Shown here piece by piece: positions 42,309 through 53,147 of a DNA stretch of 64,000 nucleotides. Location: positions 2,356,001-2,420,000 of the forward strand of contig NZ_CWKH01000001.1 in NCBI RefSeq assembly GCF_001245615.1, in the 5' to 3' direction. The notes beneath the pieces were generated by a model that saw only the letters and a list, made by a program, of their open reading frames with translations, did not search any database and was not told the DNA's origin. Position numbers and translations under genes: made by a program. Origin of the DNA: Mycolicibacterium neworleansense (GTDB lineage: Bacteria; Actinomycetota; Actinomycetes; Mycobacteriales; Mycobacteriaceae). Positions within the stretch are counted from its first letter, which is position 1; every line of letters begins with the position of its first letter.

Positions 42309-43121
42309 CTAGAGGTCTTTCGGTTCGCCGTAGAGGGTTTGGGTGTCGTTGCCGTTGTCGGTGCGCAGCCGAATCGTGGTGTAGGACTGGATTTTCACTT
42401 GTCCCCCGCATCCGTCGGCGACGATGTTCTGCTCCCGCAGGTTCGACACCGCGTGCATATTGCGCAGGCTGATCCGGTCCATCGCCACCTGAGCGTGCCC
42501 GCCCGGTTTCAGCAGTACCCGGATGTAGCCGCCGATGTGCTCGGTGGCGCCAACTGAGACGTTGCCTTGGGCGCCGGCGAAACCGCCACCACCACCGCCA
42601 CCACCGCCGGCGCCACCTTGGCCTTGGCCGTAACCGCCGCCGTAGACACCGGCGCCTGCCTGCTGGTTGAGGTCGAGCCCGAGATCCCCACCGACTTCGA
42701 CACCGGCCGAGGAATCGGTGCGGCACCCGACGAAATAACCGGATTCCAGCTGGGCGTCCTGGATGACCGAGGAGCCCTGCCCGCCGATACGGGCCTCTGA
42801 ACGCAACGTGACTCGGGCTTGCCACGAATTCGAAGCGCCCGCAAGGTTGTCGATGTGATCGATCACCTCGTTGGTGGTGTTCACATCGACCACCCACCCG
42901 TCATCGGTGACGAACTGTGTCCACCGATCCGGCATCACCTGCGGCGCAGCGCCCGCCAAGGGTAGTGACACGAGACCTGTGCCACCCACTGCGAGCGCTG
43001 CGGCCAGCGCCGCCGCGCGGCCTGCTGCGCGATGTCCTCGACCGTGTGACAAACCCACACCCCCCCGAACGAGATTCAGCGATGCCTTCGAGCATTTGCT
43101 GAGTGACGATGAAGGAACCAT
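42309..43121 (-). CDS. MspA-family porin-like exported protein
   Basis: Up to 270 residues. After a signal peptide (AAALAAALAVGGTGLVSLPL, cleavage about at GAA-APQ), the mature protein has the MspA family pattern: DDGWVVDVNTTNEVIDHI, LESGYFVGCRTDSSAGVEVG, then near the end VADGCGGQVKIQSYTTIRL and NDTQTLYGEP. A run of 20 or more Gly/Gln residues (about 160-185) is inserted in the middle. MspA forms octameric outer-membrane channels in M. smegmatis. The start is uncertain: ATG 43121 gives a long N-region, and GTG 22 codons in (MGLSHGRG) would fit a signal peptide better. Confidence 0.8.
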   Translation of the reverse strand: MVPSSSLSKCSKASLNLVRGGVGLSHGRGHRAAGRAAALAAALAVGGTGLVSLPLAGAAPQVMPDRWTQFVTDDGWVVDVNTTNEVIDHIDNLAGASNSWQARVTLRSEARIGGQGSSVIQDAQLESGYFVGCRTDSSAGVEVGGDLGLDLNQQAGAGVYGGGYGQGQGGAGGGGGGGGGFAGAQGNVSVGATEHIGGYIRVLLKPGGHAQVAMDRISLRNMHAVSNLREQNIVADGCGGQVKIQSYTTIRLRTDNGNDTQTLYGEPKDL

Positions 43122-43827
43122 ACGATAACGATCGATGTCAAGATCAGATTATTTGCCTCTACGTGGCGCATCCCACAAGTAGGCCGGATCTTCCATCCGG
43201 CCGCAGGCATCAAACAGCGTTGTAAATAGGGACATTTGGCGCCTCATGTGGATACTCCAGTTCACCGACTGGGCCGTCACGAAGAGTAGCTGCACTGGAT
43301 GCCAACGTGAGTCGGCGTGCACCCCTGCCGCAGGGTATCCATGTTTCCTGCGACATCGGATGGGGCAGAGCCTTCACCTGCAGAGCGGACACGTTCACCG
43401 AGATCACGCGATCAATGGCCGAGCGATCAACATGGGCCGGGACTGGCAACTTTGGTTGCACGAGCCGAGCCGCGCGGGTCGTGTCGGGCAGTCGATTCGC
43501 ACGCAACCAGCCACCGCCGAGGTGGCCCGATCGATGCCGGCCCCGAATCTCCCTGCGGCGCGACCACGGCAAACTTGAAAGCGAGCCGTCAGATCGGCCA
43601 GCAAATGGCATAGTCGCGCAGTATCACGCCTTACGTATGCCTGCTCTTCATGCGCAAAAATTAGCTGTCCGCTTGGCGTTCCGGCGCGGTGGTTTCGCAC
43701 ATCTCGCCTCGGCGATGCGCGCTTTAGCCCTCTTGACAAGGTGATTTCGGATATTTATGTTGCAGCGACAAGGGGGCGGCACCCTCGTATGATCTTGATT
43801 TGCAGATTGCCGACAACGAGGGGGGTC
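43122..43827. other. Intergenic region between divergent exported-protein genes
   Basis: About 700 bases between the porin-like gene and the gene at 43828. Open frames exist on both strands, but none has a recognisable product or convincing start signal. Apart from the promoter at 43733-43761, nothing is recognised. The size of this gap is unusual for the window and fits an inserted accessory region. Confidence 0.4.
43733..43761 (+). promoter_or_regulatory. SigA-type promoter
   Basis: TTGACA at 43733-43738, a 17-base spacer and TATGTT at 43756-43761, matching the mycobacterial housekeeping consensus TTGACA/TANNNT. It would start transcription near 43768, about 60 bases before the ATG at 43828. 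Confidence 0.7.
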
Positions 43828-44982
43828 ATGGCTGATCGTGGCGACGCCAGTCCGGCGTCAGACAACCGATATCGAGGATGCAAGCAAACTAATCTGCGGC
43901 ATCGTCAACGGAGCGCTCACCGCGACCGCGGGGATAGCTCCCAGCCTCAGGCGAGAGCCCGAACACGACTTGCGACGGGCGCGGTACTCGGTGCCGTGAT
44001 CTTGGCTGCCAGCCTGCTCAGCCCTCAACCCGCGCACCGCAACGCCGCCCCGCCGTGGTTCGTTGGGCTACCCACGGCGGCGGCCCAGTGTCCGCCGGAC
44101 TGCGGCGGGAACGGCGGTGGCGACTACGGACCGCCAGGCGGTGGGCAGCAGTTCCAACCACCATCGATGGGCGGACAGCAACCAGGCTATTCCGGCGGGA
44201 TCAACTCCGGCTACCCCGGACTCGACCCGAGCAACGGGATCTCGATCAACAACCCCGCAGCACAAGCCCCCACCGGCCAACAAGGCGGCAATGCCCAGTA
44301 CCCACAGCAGGCCCAGCCCCGCACCCCTGCGCACGGCCAAATGCCACCCAACTACGACGCACCGCCCCAACAACCGGCGCAACCACCAAGCCAGCAACCG
44401 GCTCAACAGCAGCCTGCCCAGCAGCAACCGCAGCAACCGGCTCACCAGCAAGAACCTCAGCAGCAGGCCGACAACAATCAGGAGACCCAGAAGGTCAATC
44501 AACGCCAGCAGCAATGCCAAGACGCCGCCGCCATGCTGGGCAACACCCTCCTCGGCATCAGCGGTGGCGGCGGCCGAGGCCCGATCTGGATCGAACCCGG
44601 CCTCGACCCCGCACCAACGCCCACACCACCGTGTCCACAATGCGAACCGACCACGGCGCAGAAGCCGTCGGTTCAGGATCAGATCGATAATCTTCAGAAG
44701 CAAATCGATGAGGGCAAGCAACAACATGTCCAGGACCAACAGAAGATTGCCGAGCTAGAAAAGAAACAAGCCGAGAAAGATCTGTGCACTGTCGGGGAAA
44801 AGATGAACATCGGAATGGCAATCGGAGGCGGGCTACTGGTTATCGGCGGCGGACTACTATCACTGACCGGAATCGGCGCCACAGGCGGCGTGCCAGCGAT
44901 CGCGGCAGGACTAGGAATCCTCGGCGGCGGCGTTGCCACCACCGGTGGAGTAGTGGCAGCGATAGATTGCGGCACCCGTTGA
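43828..44982 (+). CDS. Exported Pro/Gln-rich protein with coiled coil and C-terminal membrane hairpin
   Basis: 384 residues from ATG 43828 (GAGGGGGG just upstream; the open frame extends to 43741). A basic N-terminus (about 1-47) precedes a signal or anchor helix (TGAVLGAVILAASLLSPQPA); the mature start carries PTAAAQCPPDCGGNGGGDYG. Then come a Gly/Pro/Gln-rich stretch (about 90-230) with QPAQ repeats, a Cys-containing linker (CPQCEP), a coiled coil (about 270-315, QDQIDNLQKQIDEGKQQ), and two Gly-rich hydrophobic helices (NIGMAIGGGLLVIGGGLL; GLGILGGGVATTGGVV). No family is recognised. It heads a run with a small membrane protein and a lipoprotein, suggesting a cell-envelope unit. Confidence 0.75.
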   Translation: MADRGDASPASDNRYRGCKQTNLRHRQRSAHRDRGDSSQPQARARTRLATGAVLGAVILAASLLSPQPAHRNAAPPWFVGLPTAAAQCPPDCGGNGGGDYGPPGGGQQFQPPSMGGQQPGYSGGINSGYPGLDPSNGISINNPAAQAPTGQQGGNAQYPQQAQPRTPAHGQMPPNYDAPPQQPAQPPSQQPAQQQPAQQQPQQPAHQQEPQQQADNNQETQKVNQRQQQCQDAAAMLGNTLLGISGGGGRGPIWIEPGLDPAPTPTPPCPQCEPTTAQKPSVQDQIDNLQKQIDEGKQQHVQDQQKIAELEKKQAEKDLCTVGEKMNIGMAIGGGLLVIGGGLLSLTGIGATGGVPAIAAGLGILGGGVATTGGVVAAIDCGTR

Positions 44983-45013
44983 TGGCAACTTCAAATCGAA
45001 AGACTGGCAACAA

Positions 45014-45214
45014 ATGACACGAGCACGACGCACGCTTCCAGTTGTCCTGACCGCCATGGGATCAATCCTGTTAATAATCGCATCAGTGGTCGGCGCAGTT
45101 TCGAATACTGCCCTCGTATTTGTCCTCTTGCAGGGGATCGTTGGCGCATACGGGCTGGGCTTCGCAATATATCTCTATCGAAAAGTGCGCAGATCGGGTG
45201 ATAGTGATGCTTAA
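45014..45214 (+). CDS. Small membrane protein
   Basis: 66 residues with two hydrophobic helices (VVLTAMGSILLIIASVVGAV and VFVLLQGIVGAYGLGFAIYL) and a basic end (YRKVRRSGDSDA). The start ATG 45014 has only a weak ribosome site, but the stop overlaps the lipoprotein start at 45207 by 8 bases, so coupling is likely. The A/T content is higher than in neighbours. The function is unknown. Confidence 0.65.
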   Translation: MTRARRTLPVVLTAMGSILLIIASVVGAVSNTALVFVLLQGIVGAYGLGFAIYLYRKVRRSGDSDA

Positions 45215-45773
45215 GTTCGGTGCCGTGTTAACCGCAGTCGCATTAGTCACCGCAGCATGCAACGGCACTCAGGGAGAAGAAGACCACGCTTCTGCACCAC
45301 CCACGGCGCCAGCGCCTGCGGATTTCAGTCGTATCCCCGGACAGTTCCCCTCACAGCCCCCCAACGTCCCCGGCGAATCGATAGCACCAGTTGGGGCGTG
45401 CGTCAGCTTTGAAGGACCGAGCAACAACGCCACACTCATGGTCGTTGACTGCGGATCGCCGAACAACGGCTATACAGTGATCCAGCGGGTATCCACGCCT
45501 GACCAGTGCCCGGCAGATGTGGCTCAAAAGTTCTACATGAACCCCGACGAGGGGCAATTCACCGCCTGTCTGGACTATGCCTGGAGCAGCACCGACTGCC
45601 TGAGCATCGGGAAGGTGACCGCTGTCCGCGCCAAATGCGACGACACCACCAAACCGAATCGCGAAAAGCCTCTCAATGTCATCCTGAACACCACCACCAA
45701 CAACGACTGCCCCACTGGCGGATTCCCGCACGCGGTGCGAAAGTTCACGATCTGCACCGAAACACAAGACTGA
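45207..45773 (+). CDS. Putative LppU-like lipoprotein
   Basis: 188 residues from ATG 45207. The lipobox is clear: MLKFGAVLTAVALVTAAC, with lipid-modified Cys at 18. After a Pro/Ser-rich linker, the mature domain follows the LppU pattern of mycobacteria: VGACVSFEG, LMVVDCGSPNNGYTVIQRV, DQCPADVAQKFY, FTACLDYAW, DCLSIGKVTAVRAKC and a C-terminal C-x(n)-FTICTE, i.e. paired cysteines likely joined in disulfides. It is anchored on the outer side of the plasma membrane. Last gene of the run starting at 43828. Confidence 0.75.
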   Translation: MLKFGAVLTAVALVTAACNGTQGEEDHASAPPTAPAPADFSRIPGQFPSQPPNVPGESIAPVGACVSFEGPSNNATLMVVDCGSPNNGYTVIQRVSTPDQCPADVAQKFYMNPDEGQFTACLDYAWSSTDCLSIGKVTAVRAKCDDTTKPNREKPLNVILNTTTNNDCPTGGFPHAVRKFTICTETQD

Positions 45774-46325
45774 CCACGCCATCGGCAGTCGAAGGTCGGA
45801 AGTCTGCACTGACCGTCGGGGTGGTTACCCCGTACTTGCGGACGATCGATCGATTGATCTCGTACAGGAGCTCGATATCGTCGAGTCATGACAAGCGATC
45901 CGACTTGCGCCGTTGCCATTGCCGTCAACACGAATCAGAAGAATTCGATTGATTCGTACGTGCACTGCGAGGGGATTCCTGCTGTCAACGACGGACGAAG
46001 AGTGAGCCAGCCTCTGTTGAGGGGCAGGCTCACTCGTGTCGCTCGGTCGCGTGCTGGTCGCCCTGCTTAACGCCCTCGATCTGATGTCTGACCCCGAGAA
46101 GCCTTATACCGACGGCAACGATGCCATACGTCGCAACATGATTTCCGAGCTGCGCTCCACCTCGCGGACAAGACCAAAGTGGGTGCACTGACAGCATCAA
46201 CCACCACAACGAAACAAGGCCCCCTGCGGGAGCCTTGGATCGAGCACAACCTTGTCGTTCTAACTCTGGATTAGCTCTTTCCCTTGCCGACATCCTTTCG
46301 GGCGTCGGTTCGAGTAAGAACTCTT
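45774..46325. other. Intergenic region between lipoprotein gene and tRNA-Ala
   Basis: About 550 bases without a credible gene. It holds a hairpin at 46001-46034 and a second, weaker inverted repeat at 46287-46308 (CCGAC...GTCGG) placed as a terminator for the minus-strand tRNA. The 3' side of the tRNA faces this region, so any element junction would be expected here, but I find no second copy of the tRNA end by eye. Confidence 0.5.
46001..46034. terminator. Hairpin, probable terminator
   Basis: AGTGAGCC at 46001-46008 pairs with GGCTCACT at 46027-46034, and the inner GCCTC/GAGG adds to the stem after an A-A mismatch, closing on TGTT. It is about 230 bases after the lipoprotein stop. No T-run follows. 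Confidence 0.55.
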
Positions 46326-46401
46326 TGGTGGAGCTAAGGGGATTCGAACCCCTGACCCCCACACTGCCAGTGTGGTGCGCTACCAACTGCGCCATAGCCC
46401 C
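46326..46401 (-). tRNA. tRNA-Ala (anticodon GGC)
   Basis: 76 bases. On the minus strand it reads from GGGGCTATGGCGCAG to TAGCTCCACCA. The acceptor stem is seven pairs with G3-U70, the alanine identity pair. The anticodon stem-loop CACACTGGCAGTGTG gives GGC, and the T-arm GGGGTTCGAATCCCC is perfect. The CCA end is encoded. Its 3' end faces the accessory stretch at 39.7-46.3 kb, the side on which integrating elements insert. Confidence 0.97.
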
Positions 46402-46456
46402 GTTTGTCGTGCCCCACGAAGTTACACCACGGCTACCCCAGGTTCAAAATCGCTGG

Positions 46457-47712
46457 TCAGGGAACCTCGCCGCCGGCCTCAGGACCCAGTGCGCGGGCCG
46501 GAGTGTGCTCGGCGGAGGGCCGTCCGCGGGTCTCCGGAGCGAAGACCCAGCCCACGGCCGCGACCAGGAGGATCACCCCACTGATCACGAAGGACCAGGA
46601 GAACGACAGGTACTGCGCGATCAACCCGACCAGCAGCGAGCCGCCGACCGAACCGACGTCGGCCATCATCTGGAAGGTCGCCACCGCGGTACCGCCACGC
46701 GCCTTGTTGCCGATGATGTCGGCCACCGCGGCCTGCTGGGGTGCGGTGAAGATGCCGGTCGAGAAGCCCGCGACGTAGGCGCTCACCAGAAACAGCGTCA
46801 GTCCGTCGGTGAAGCCCACCATCACCGTCGAGATCCCGGCCGCGGTGAGTCCGACGATCAGTAGCACGCGCCGGCCCGCCCGGTCGGACAGGTAGCCGCT
46901 GGGAATCACGGCGGACACGTTGCCGACGGCGAAGGTGGCCAGCGCCAGCCCCGCCATCCCCGGACTGTGATGCAGTACGTCGACGATGAACAACGGCACC
47001 AAGGCAATTCGGAGCCCGAAGGCCGACCATCCGGTGGCGAAGTTCGACAGCAGCGCCGCCCGGTAGGCACGGTTGCGCAGTGCGGTACGCACCGTCACCT
47101 TGGCTCCTTCGTCGGGCGCGGGCGCGGCCAGCGACGAATGCCGCAGGCTGACGAACACCACGGCAGCCGCCACCAACAGGGCGGCGCCGTAGATGAGGAA
47201 CGGGGCGCTCAGCCCCAGGCCCGCGGTCATGCTGCCGAGCACCGGCCCGCCGACCGAGCCCACCAGGAATGCCGAGGAGAACATGCCGGCCACGCGACCG
47301 CGGGCGTCCTCCGGGCTGATCCGGATCATCAGGCCCAGCGCCGACACGAAGAACATCGTCGAGCCGACGCCACCCAGTGAGCGGAACAGCAACAACTGCC
47401 AGTACGTCTGCGCGAACGCACAGGCCCCGGTGGTGACGGCGACGATCAGCAGACCCCACACGTAGATCCGGCGCTCCCCCAGGCGCTGGATCAGCACCCC
47501 GGTCGCCGGCGCGAAACACAGCCTCATCAGCGCAAACGCGGTGATGACGAACGTCGCGGCGCTGATGCTGACGCCGAAGTGACGGGCATAGGCGGGCAGC
47601 ACCGGCGCGACCACGCCGTACCCGAGCGCGATGACGGCGTTGGCGACGATCAGGACCCAGACTTCACCGGGCAGCTTCGCCTTGGTCTGACAGTCACCCT
47701 CCGCGACAGAAC

Positions 47713-47716
<4 letters not shown>
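46457..47716 (-). CDS. MFS transporter
   Basis: 419 residues, 12 membrane helices. Features are the first helix [20 protein letters not shown], motif A-like [12 protein letters not shown] between helices 2 and 3, the second-half [18 protein letters not shown], and a central loop (about 205-220). It resembles drug/sugar-efflux members (DHA1 type). GTG start at 47716 overlaps the phosphoglucomutase stop by 4 bases, so the two are co-transcribed, though a shared role is not obvious. The substrate is unknown. Confidence 0.88.
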
Positions 47717-49347
<1,631 letters not shown>

Positions 49348-49418
49348 GGTTCCCGATTCTGCTCCCGAACGGATGTCGGTGCCTGCTAGTCGCGCACCAG
49401 ACGCCATACTTTTGGCTT

Positions 49419-49817
49419 ATGTTCGGCCACGACCCCCGAGAATTGGCCGCGGTGTTCGTCGGCGGCGCCCTGGGCACGCTGGCACGCGCCGGCCTGGCGG
49501 TGCTCGCGGCCCACGATCCCCATCAATGGCCCTGGCCGACGTTCATCGTGAACATCGTCGGCGCGTTTCTGCTGGGGTACTTCACCACGCGACTGCTGGA
49601 AAGGCTGCCGGTATCGAGCTACCGCCGCCCTCTCCTGGGCACCGGGTTGTGCGGCGGGCTCACCACGTTCTCCACGATGCAGGTCGAGACGATCACGATG
49701 CTCGAGCACGGTCACTGGGCGTTGGCCGCGGGCTACACCGTGGCCAGCATCGCGGCAGGCCTGCTCGCGGTGGCGGTGGCGACCGCGTTGGTCCGGCGGG
49801 CCGCGGTGGGTCGATGA
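49419..49817 (+). CDS. crcB1: Fluoride exporter CrcB/Fluc, first copy
   Basis: 132 residues, four membrane helices. Conserved CrcB features are [19 protein letters not shown] (G-R turn), [19 protein letters not shown] with the pore Asn, and [20 protein letters not shown] with the TTFST bend. Fluc channels are dual-topology dimers; where two genes lie side by side, each usually has a fixed opposite orientation and the pair forms a heterodimer, as is likely here. The stop overlaps the next start by 4 bases. Divergent from pgmA with 71 bases between the starts. Confidence 0.95.
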   Translation: MFGHDPRELAAVFVGGALGTLARAGLAVLAAHDPHQWPWPTFIVNIVGAFLLGYFTTRLLERLPVSSYRRPLLGTGLCGGLTTFSTMQVETITMLEHGHWALAAGYTVASIAAGLLAVAVATALVRRAAVGR

Positions 49818-50179
49818 CTACCCTGTTGTGGACCGGGGTGATGCTGCTGGGCGGCGTCGGGGCGGTCTGCCGATTCCTTCTCGACCGCGCGGTTTCCGCA
49901 CGGCACTCGCGGGGGTTTCCGTTCGGCACCCTCGCGGTGAACCTGAGCGGCGCCTTCCTGCTCGGCTTTCTGGGCGGCCTGGCCCTGGACCGGCACACCG
50001 CGCTGCTGGCGGGTACCGCATTCGTCGGCTCCTATACGACGTTTTCCACCTGGATGCTGGAAACCCAGCGCCTGGGCGAAGAACGCCGGATCTGGCCGGC
50101 AGTGGGCAATATCGTCGTCAGCGTCGCGCTCGGATTGGCCGCCGCGTGGCTGGGGATGACGCTGGGAGCCCGGTTGTGA
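49814..50179 (+). CDS. crcB2: Fluoride exporter CrcB/Fluc, second copy
   Basis: 121 residues from ATG 49814. It has [40 protein letters not shown] with the pore Asn, and [20 protein letters not shown] with the TTFST motif. It starts inside the end of crcB1 and its stop overlaps the DUF190 start, forming a three-gene operon. The charge pattern at the ends differs from crcB1, as expected for an antiparallel heterodimer. Confidence 0.94.
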   Translation: MTTLLWTGVMLLGGVGAVCRFLLDRAVSARHSRGFPFGTLAVNLSGAFLLGFLGGLALDRHTALLAGTAFVGSYTTFSTWMLETQRLGEERRIWPAVGNIVVSVALGLAAAWLGMTLGARL

Positions 50180-51246
50180 GCTCCGCCGATTACCTCAAGC
50201 TGACGGCCTACTTCGGTGAGCGCCTGCGCCACGAGCACCGCTTCGTCGCCGATGCGCTGCTGGACCTGTACGGGGGCAATGACGTCGCGATCAGTGTGAT
50301 GCTGCGCGGGATCGCCAGCTTCGGCCCACATCACCACCTGCGCACCGACGAGACGTTGACCGGCTCCGAGGATCCCCCGATCGCCATCGCCGCCGTCGAC
50401 GCCGCAGGCAAGATCGCGGCACTGGCCGAGCAGACTGTGACCGCCATCCCCCGCGGCCTGGTCACCCTGGAACGCGCTCAGCTGGTTCGTCGGGAGTCAC
50501 CGGCTCCGACGGTCACCGATGCCTGCAAGCTGACGGTGTATGTCGGCCGCCATCACCGGATTGACGGGATTCCCGCGTACCGCGCGGTGTGCGACCGGCT
50601 GCACCGGCACGGGTTCGCCGCGGCCACGGTGTTTCTGGGGGTGGACGGGACCGCACACGGTCAGCGTCGACGCGCCGCATTCTTCAGCCGCAACACCGAG
50701 GTACCGCTCATGATCGTCGGGCTGGGAACCGGGGTGCAGGTGAATGCCGTATTGGGCGAGCTGACCGAACTGCTCCAGAACCCACTGCTGACCGTCGAGC
50801 GGGCACAGCTGTGCAAGCAGGGCGGGCGTCTTCTGACCCGGCCGGCCGAGCTGCCGAGCACCGACGCCCAGGGGCGTCCGCTGTGGCAGAAACTGATGGT
50901 GCACACGTCCGAGACCGCACAGCACGACGGGGTGCCGATCCACCGGGCCATCGTCCGCAGGCTGCTGCAGTCGCGCTCATCCGGCGGCGCCACCGTGCTG
51001 CGCGCGGTCTGGGGCTATTGCGACGACGGGAAGCCCCACGGAGACAAGCTGTTCCAGCTGGGCCGCCACGTCCCGGTGACGACCATCGTGGTGGACTCGC
51101 CGGAACGGATCTCCGCATCCTTCGAGATCGTCGATGGGATCACCCGCGAGCATGGCGTGGTCAGCGCCGAGATGGTGCCCTCGGCAACCGTTGTCGACGC
51201 CGGCCACCGGCTCGGCGGGACCGATCTGGCGTCCTTCAGTTACTGA
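50176..51246 (+). CDS. DUF190 protein with three tandem domains (Rv3071 family)
   Basis: 356 residues from GTG 50176. Three copies of the DUF190 (PII-like) fold can be read: about 3-105 (LKLTAYFGERLRHEHRFVAD ... GLVTLERAQLV), about 118-215 (KLTVYVGRHHRIDGIPAYRA ... LLTVERAQLC), and about 245-350 (QKLMVHTSETAQHDGVPIHR ... HGVVSAEMVP). DUF190 proteins often accompany crcB and may sense a ligand in the PII manner; the role in fluoride resistance is not established. Translationally coupled to crcB2. Confidence 0.9.
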   Translation: MSSADYLKLTAYFGERLRHEHRFVADALLDLYGGNDVAISVMLRGIASFGPHHHLRTDETLTGSEDPPIAIAAVDAAGKIAALAEQTVTAIPRGLVTLERAQLVRRESPAPTVTDACKLTVYVGRHHRIDGIPAYRAVCDRLHRHGFAAATVFLGVDGTAHGQRRRAAFFSRNTEVPLMIVGLGTGVQVNAVLGELTELLQNPLLTVERAQLCKQGGRLLTRPAELPSTDAQGRPLWQKLMVHTSETAQHDGVPIHRAIVRRLLQSRSSGGATVLRAVWGYCDDGKPHGDKLFQLGRHVPVTTIVVDSPERISASFEIVDGITREHGVVSAEMVPSATVVDAGHRLGGTDLASFSY

Positions 51247-51258
51247 CCTCACAGCCAG

Positions 51259-51277
51259 CCTGGTAAGGCTAGCCTAT
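51259..51277. promoter_or_regulatory. IdeR-box candidate upstream of mbtL
   Basis: CCTGGTAAGGCTAGCCTAT matches the IdeR consensus TWAGGTWAGSCTWACCTWA at about 15 of 19 positions, with the AGG/CCT core arms intact. It ends 29 bases before the mbtL start. It would repress the mycobactin acyl-chain operon when iron is sufficient. Confidence 0.75.
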
Positions 51278-51306
51278 CTTTCCTCGGCCGTGTACCGTGC
51301 CACCCC

Positions 51307-51576
51307 ATGCAGTCGACAACACCCGAAGCGGTCAGCGCCGCCCTCACCGAGATCCTTCGCGACGACATGAACGTCGATGTCCGCCGGGTGACCAGGGAAT
51401 CCCGACTCATCGACGACGTCGGCCTGGACTCGGTGGCCTTCGCCGTCGGCATGGTCGCGATCGAGGACAAGCTCGGGGTCGCCCTGTCCGAGGAAGACCT
51501 GCTCAGCTGCGACACCGTCGGCGACCTCGAGGCGGCCATCCTGGCGAAAGTGCCTGCCGCGCAGAGCAGCCAGTGA
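51307..51576 (+). CDS. mbtL: Acyl carrier protein for mycobactin acylation
   Basis: 89 residues. The phosphopantetheine site is [20 protein letters not shown], with the conserved DSxxF. It carries the long acyl chain that MbtM loads, MbtN desaturates and MbtK transfers to the lysine of mycobactin. Next comes mbtM, overlapping by 4 bases. The order mbtL, mbtM, mbtN and convergent mbtK equals Rv1344-Rv1347c, the mbt-2 locus. Confidence 0.93.
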   Translation: MQSTTPEAVSAALTEILRDDMNVDVRRVTRESRLIDDVGLDSVAFAVGMVAIEDKLGVALSEEDLLSCDTVGDLEAAILAKVPAAQSSQ

Positions 51577-53147
51577 GCGTGCTGGCCACGGCGCTCGCCG
51601 CGTCGCTGACCGCCACCGACGCTGACCTCGTGGTGTACGACCATGAGACGCACGCCTGGACGCGTCATTCCTGGGGCGAGGTGTACGCCCGCGCCGAGAA
51701 CGTCGCCGAGCAGATCGGTCAGGACGGTTCGACGGCGGTCGGTGTGGTCGGCGAGCCCACCGTGGAAGGAATCGCATCGGTTCTCGGTGCCCTGCTGGCC
51801 GGCGCGGCGCTGTCCGTACTGCCGGGCCCGATCCGGGGTGCCGACGCGGATACCTGGGCCCAGTCCACCGTGAACCGCTTGGCAGGCATCGGCGTGGGCA
51901 CGGTGTTCAGCCACGGCGGTTACCTGGACCTGCTGCGGACCGTCGAGACCCCGCTGACGCTCCACGACGACGCCGTCGTCGCCCACGCTCAGCGGTCCAC
52001 CACGCTGCCGCTGGGAACCGGCCCGTTCGCGGTCCTGCAGGGCACCGCCGGATCGACCGGCACGCCCCGCACCGCCCAGCTGACCCCGTCGGCGGTGCTG
52101 GCCAACCTGCGTGGGCTCAGCGATCGGATCAGCTTGTCGCGCAGCGATATCGGCTGCTCCTGGCTGCCGCTGTACCACGACATGGGGCTGACCTTCCTGC
52201 TGGCCGGAGCGCTCGGGGGCATCGAGGTGTGGCAGGCCCCGACGATGGCCTTCGCGGCCTCACCGTTCAGCTGGGTGCGCTGGCTCACCGAGAGCCGCGC
52301 AACCTTGACCGCGGCCCCGAACATGGCCTACGGCCTGATCGGTAAGTACTCCAAGCGCCTCACCGATCTGGACCTGTCCGCCCTGCGGTTCGCGCTCAAC
52401 GGCGGCGAGCCGGTCGATTGCGAGGCCACGATCCGATTCGGCACCGAACTGTCCCGCTTCGGCTTTGATCCCGGAGCGCTCTCACCGTCGTACGGCATGG
52501 CTGAATCATCCTGCGCGGTCACAGTTCCCGTTCCCGGACTCGGTGTGGTACTCGACGAGATCACCGTCGCCACCGATGCCGGGAGCAACCGGCAGCAGCT
52601 GGCGGTGCTCGGTGACGCCATCGCCGGCATGGAAGTGCGTCTGCGGCCCAGTGAAGACAACGCGGGCATCGTCGGCCGCGAGGTGGGCGAGGTCGAGATC
52701 CGCGGCACCTCGATGATGACGGGCTACCTGGGCCAGACACCACTGGATCCCGACGACTGGTTCGCCACCGGGGATCTGGGCTACTTCGTCGGCGGTGGAC
52801 TCGTGGTCTGCGGCCGCACCAAGGAACTGATCACCGTGGCCGGGCGCAACATCTTCCCCACCGAGATCGAGCGGGTTGCCGCTCAGGTCAAGGGAGTTCG
52901 CGAAGGCGCGGTCGTGGCCGTGGGCGCCGGCGAGAAGTCGGTCCGCTCCGGCCTGGTGATCGCAGCCGAGTTCCGTGGCGCCGACGAGGCCGGCGCTCGT
53001 AGCCAGGTGATCCAGCAGGTCGCATCCGAGTGCGGCATCGTGCCCGCCGACGTGGTGTTCCTGACCCCCGGATCACTCCCCCGCACCTCCTCGGGCAAGC
53101 TGCGCCGCCTGGAGGTCAAACGACAATTGGAGACAGCGAAGCCATGA
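51573..53147 (+). CDS. mbtM: Fatty acyl-AMP ligase / fatty acyl-[ACP] synthetase of mycobactin synthesis
   Basis: 524 residues from GTG 51573. It activates a fatty acid as acyl-AMP and loads MbtL. Adenylating-enzyme motifs are [17 protein letters not shown] (P-loop), [19 protein letters not shown] (typical of fatty acyl-AMP ligases), [16 protein letters not shown] (A5), [11 protein letters not shown] (A7), [15 protein letters not shown] (A8) and the C-terminal Lys in [12 protein letters not shown] (A10). Overlaps mbtL and mbtN by 4 bases. Confidence 0.94.
   Translation: MSVLATALAASLTATDADLVVYDHETHAWTRHSWGEVYARAENVAEQIGQDGSTAVGVVGEPTVEGIASVLGALLAGAALSVLPGPIRGADADTWAQSTVNRLAGIGVGTVFSHGGYLDLLRTVETPLTLHDDAVVAHAQRSTTLPLGTGPFAVLQGTAGSTGTPRTAQLTPSAVLANLRGLSDRISLSRSDIGCSWLPLYHDMGLTFLLAGALGGIEVWQAPTMAFAASPFSWVRWLTESRATLTAAPNMAYGLIGKYSKRLTDLDLSALRFALNGGEPVDCEATIRFGTELSRFGFDPGALSPSYGMAESSCAVTVPVPGLGVVLDEITVATDAGSNRQQLAVLGDAIAGMEVRLRPSEDNAGIVGREVGEVEIRGTSMMTGYLGQTPLDPDDWFATGDLGYFVGGGLVVCGRTKELITVAGRNIFPTEIERVAAQVKGVREGAVVAVGAGEKSVRSGLVIAAEFRGADEAGARSQVIQQVASECGIVPADVVFLTPGSLPRTSSGKLRRLEVKRQLETAKP

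Noticed and set aside
43210..43744. Several open frames of 60-145 codons in the gap at 43.1-43.8 kb
   Set aside because: None has a ribosome site, a family motif or a normal amino-acid make-up, and they overlap one another on both strands.
39640..46325. Flanking direct repeat (att site) of the tRNA 3' end
   Set aside because: By eye no second copy of the T-arm and acceptor end was found, and there is no integrase gene.
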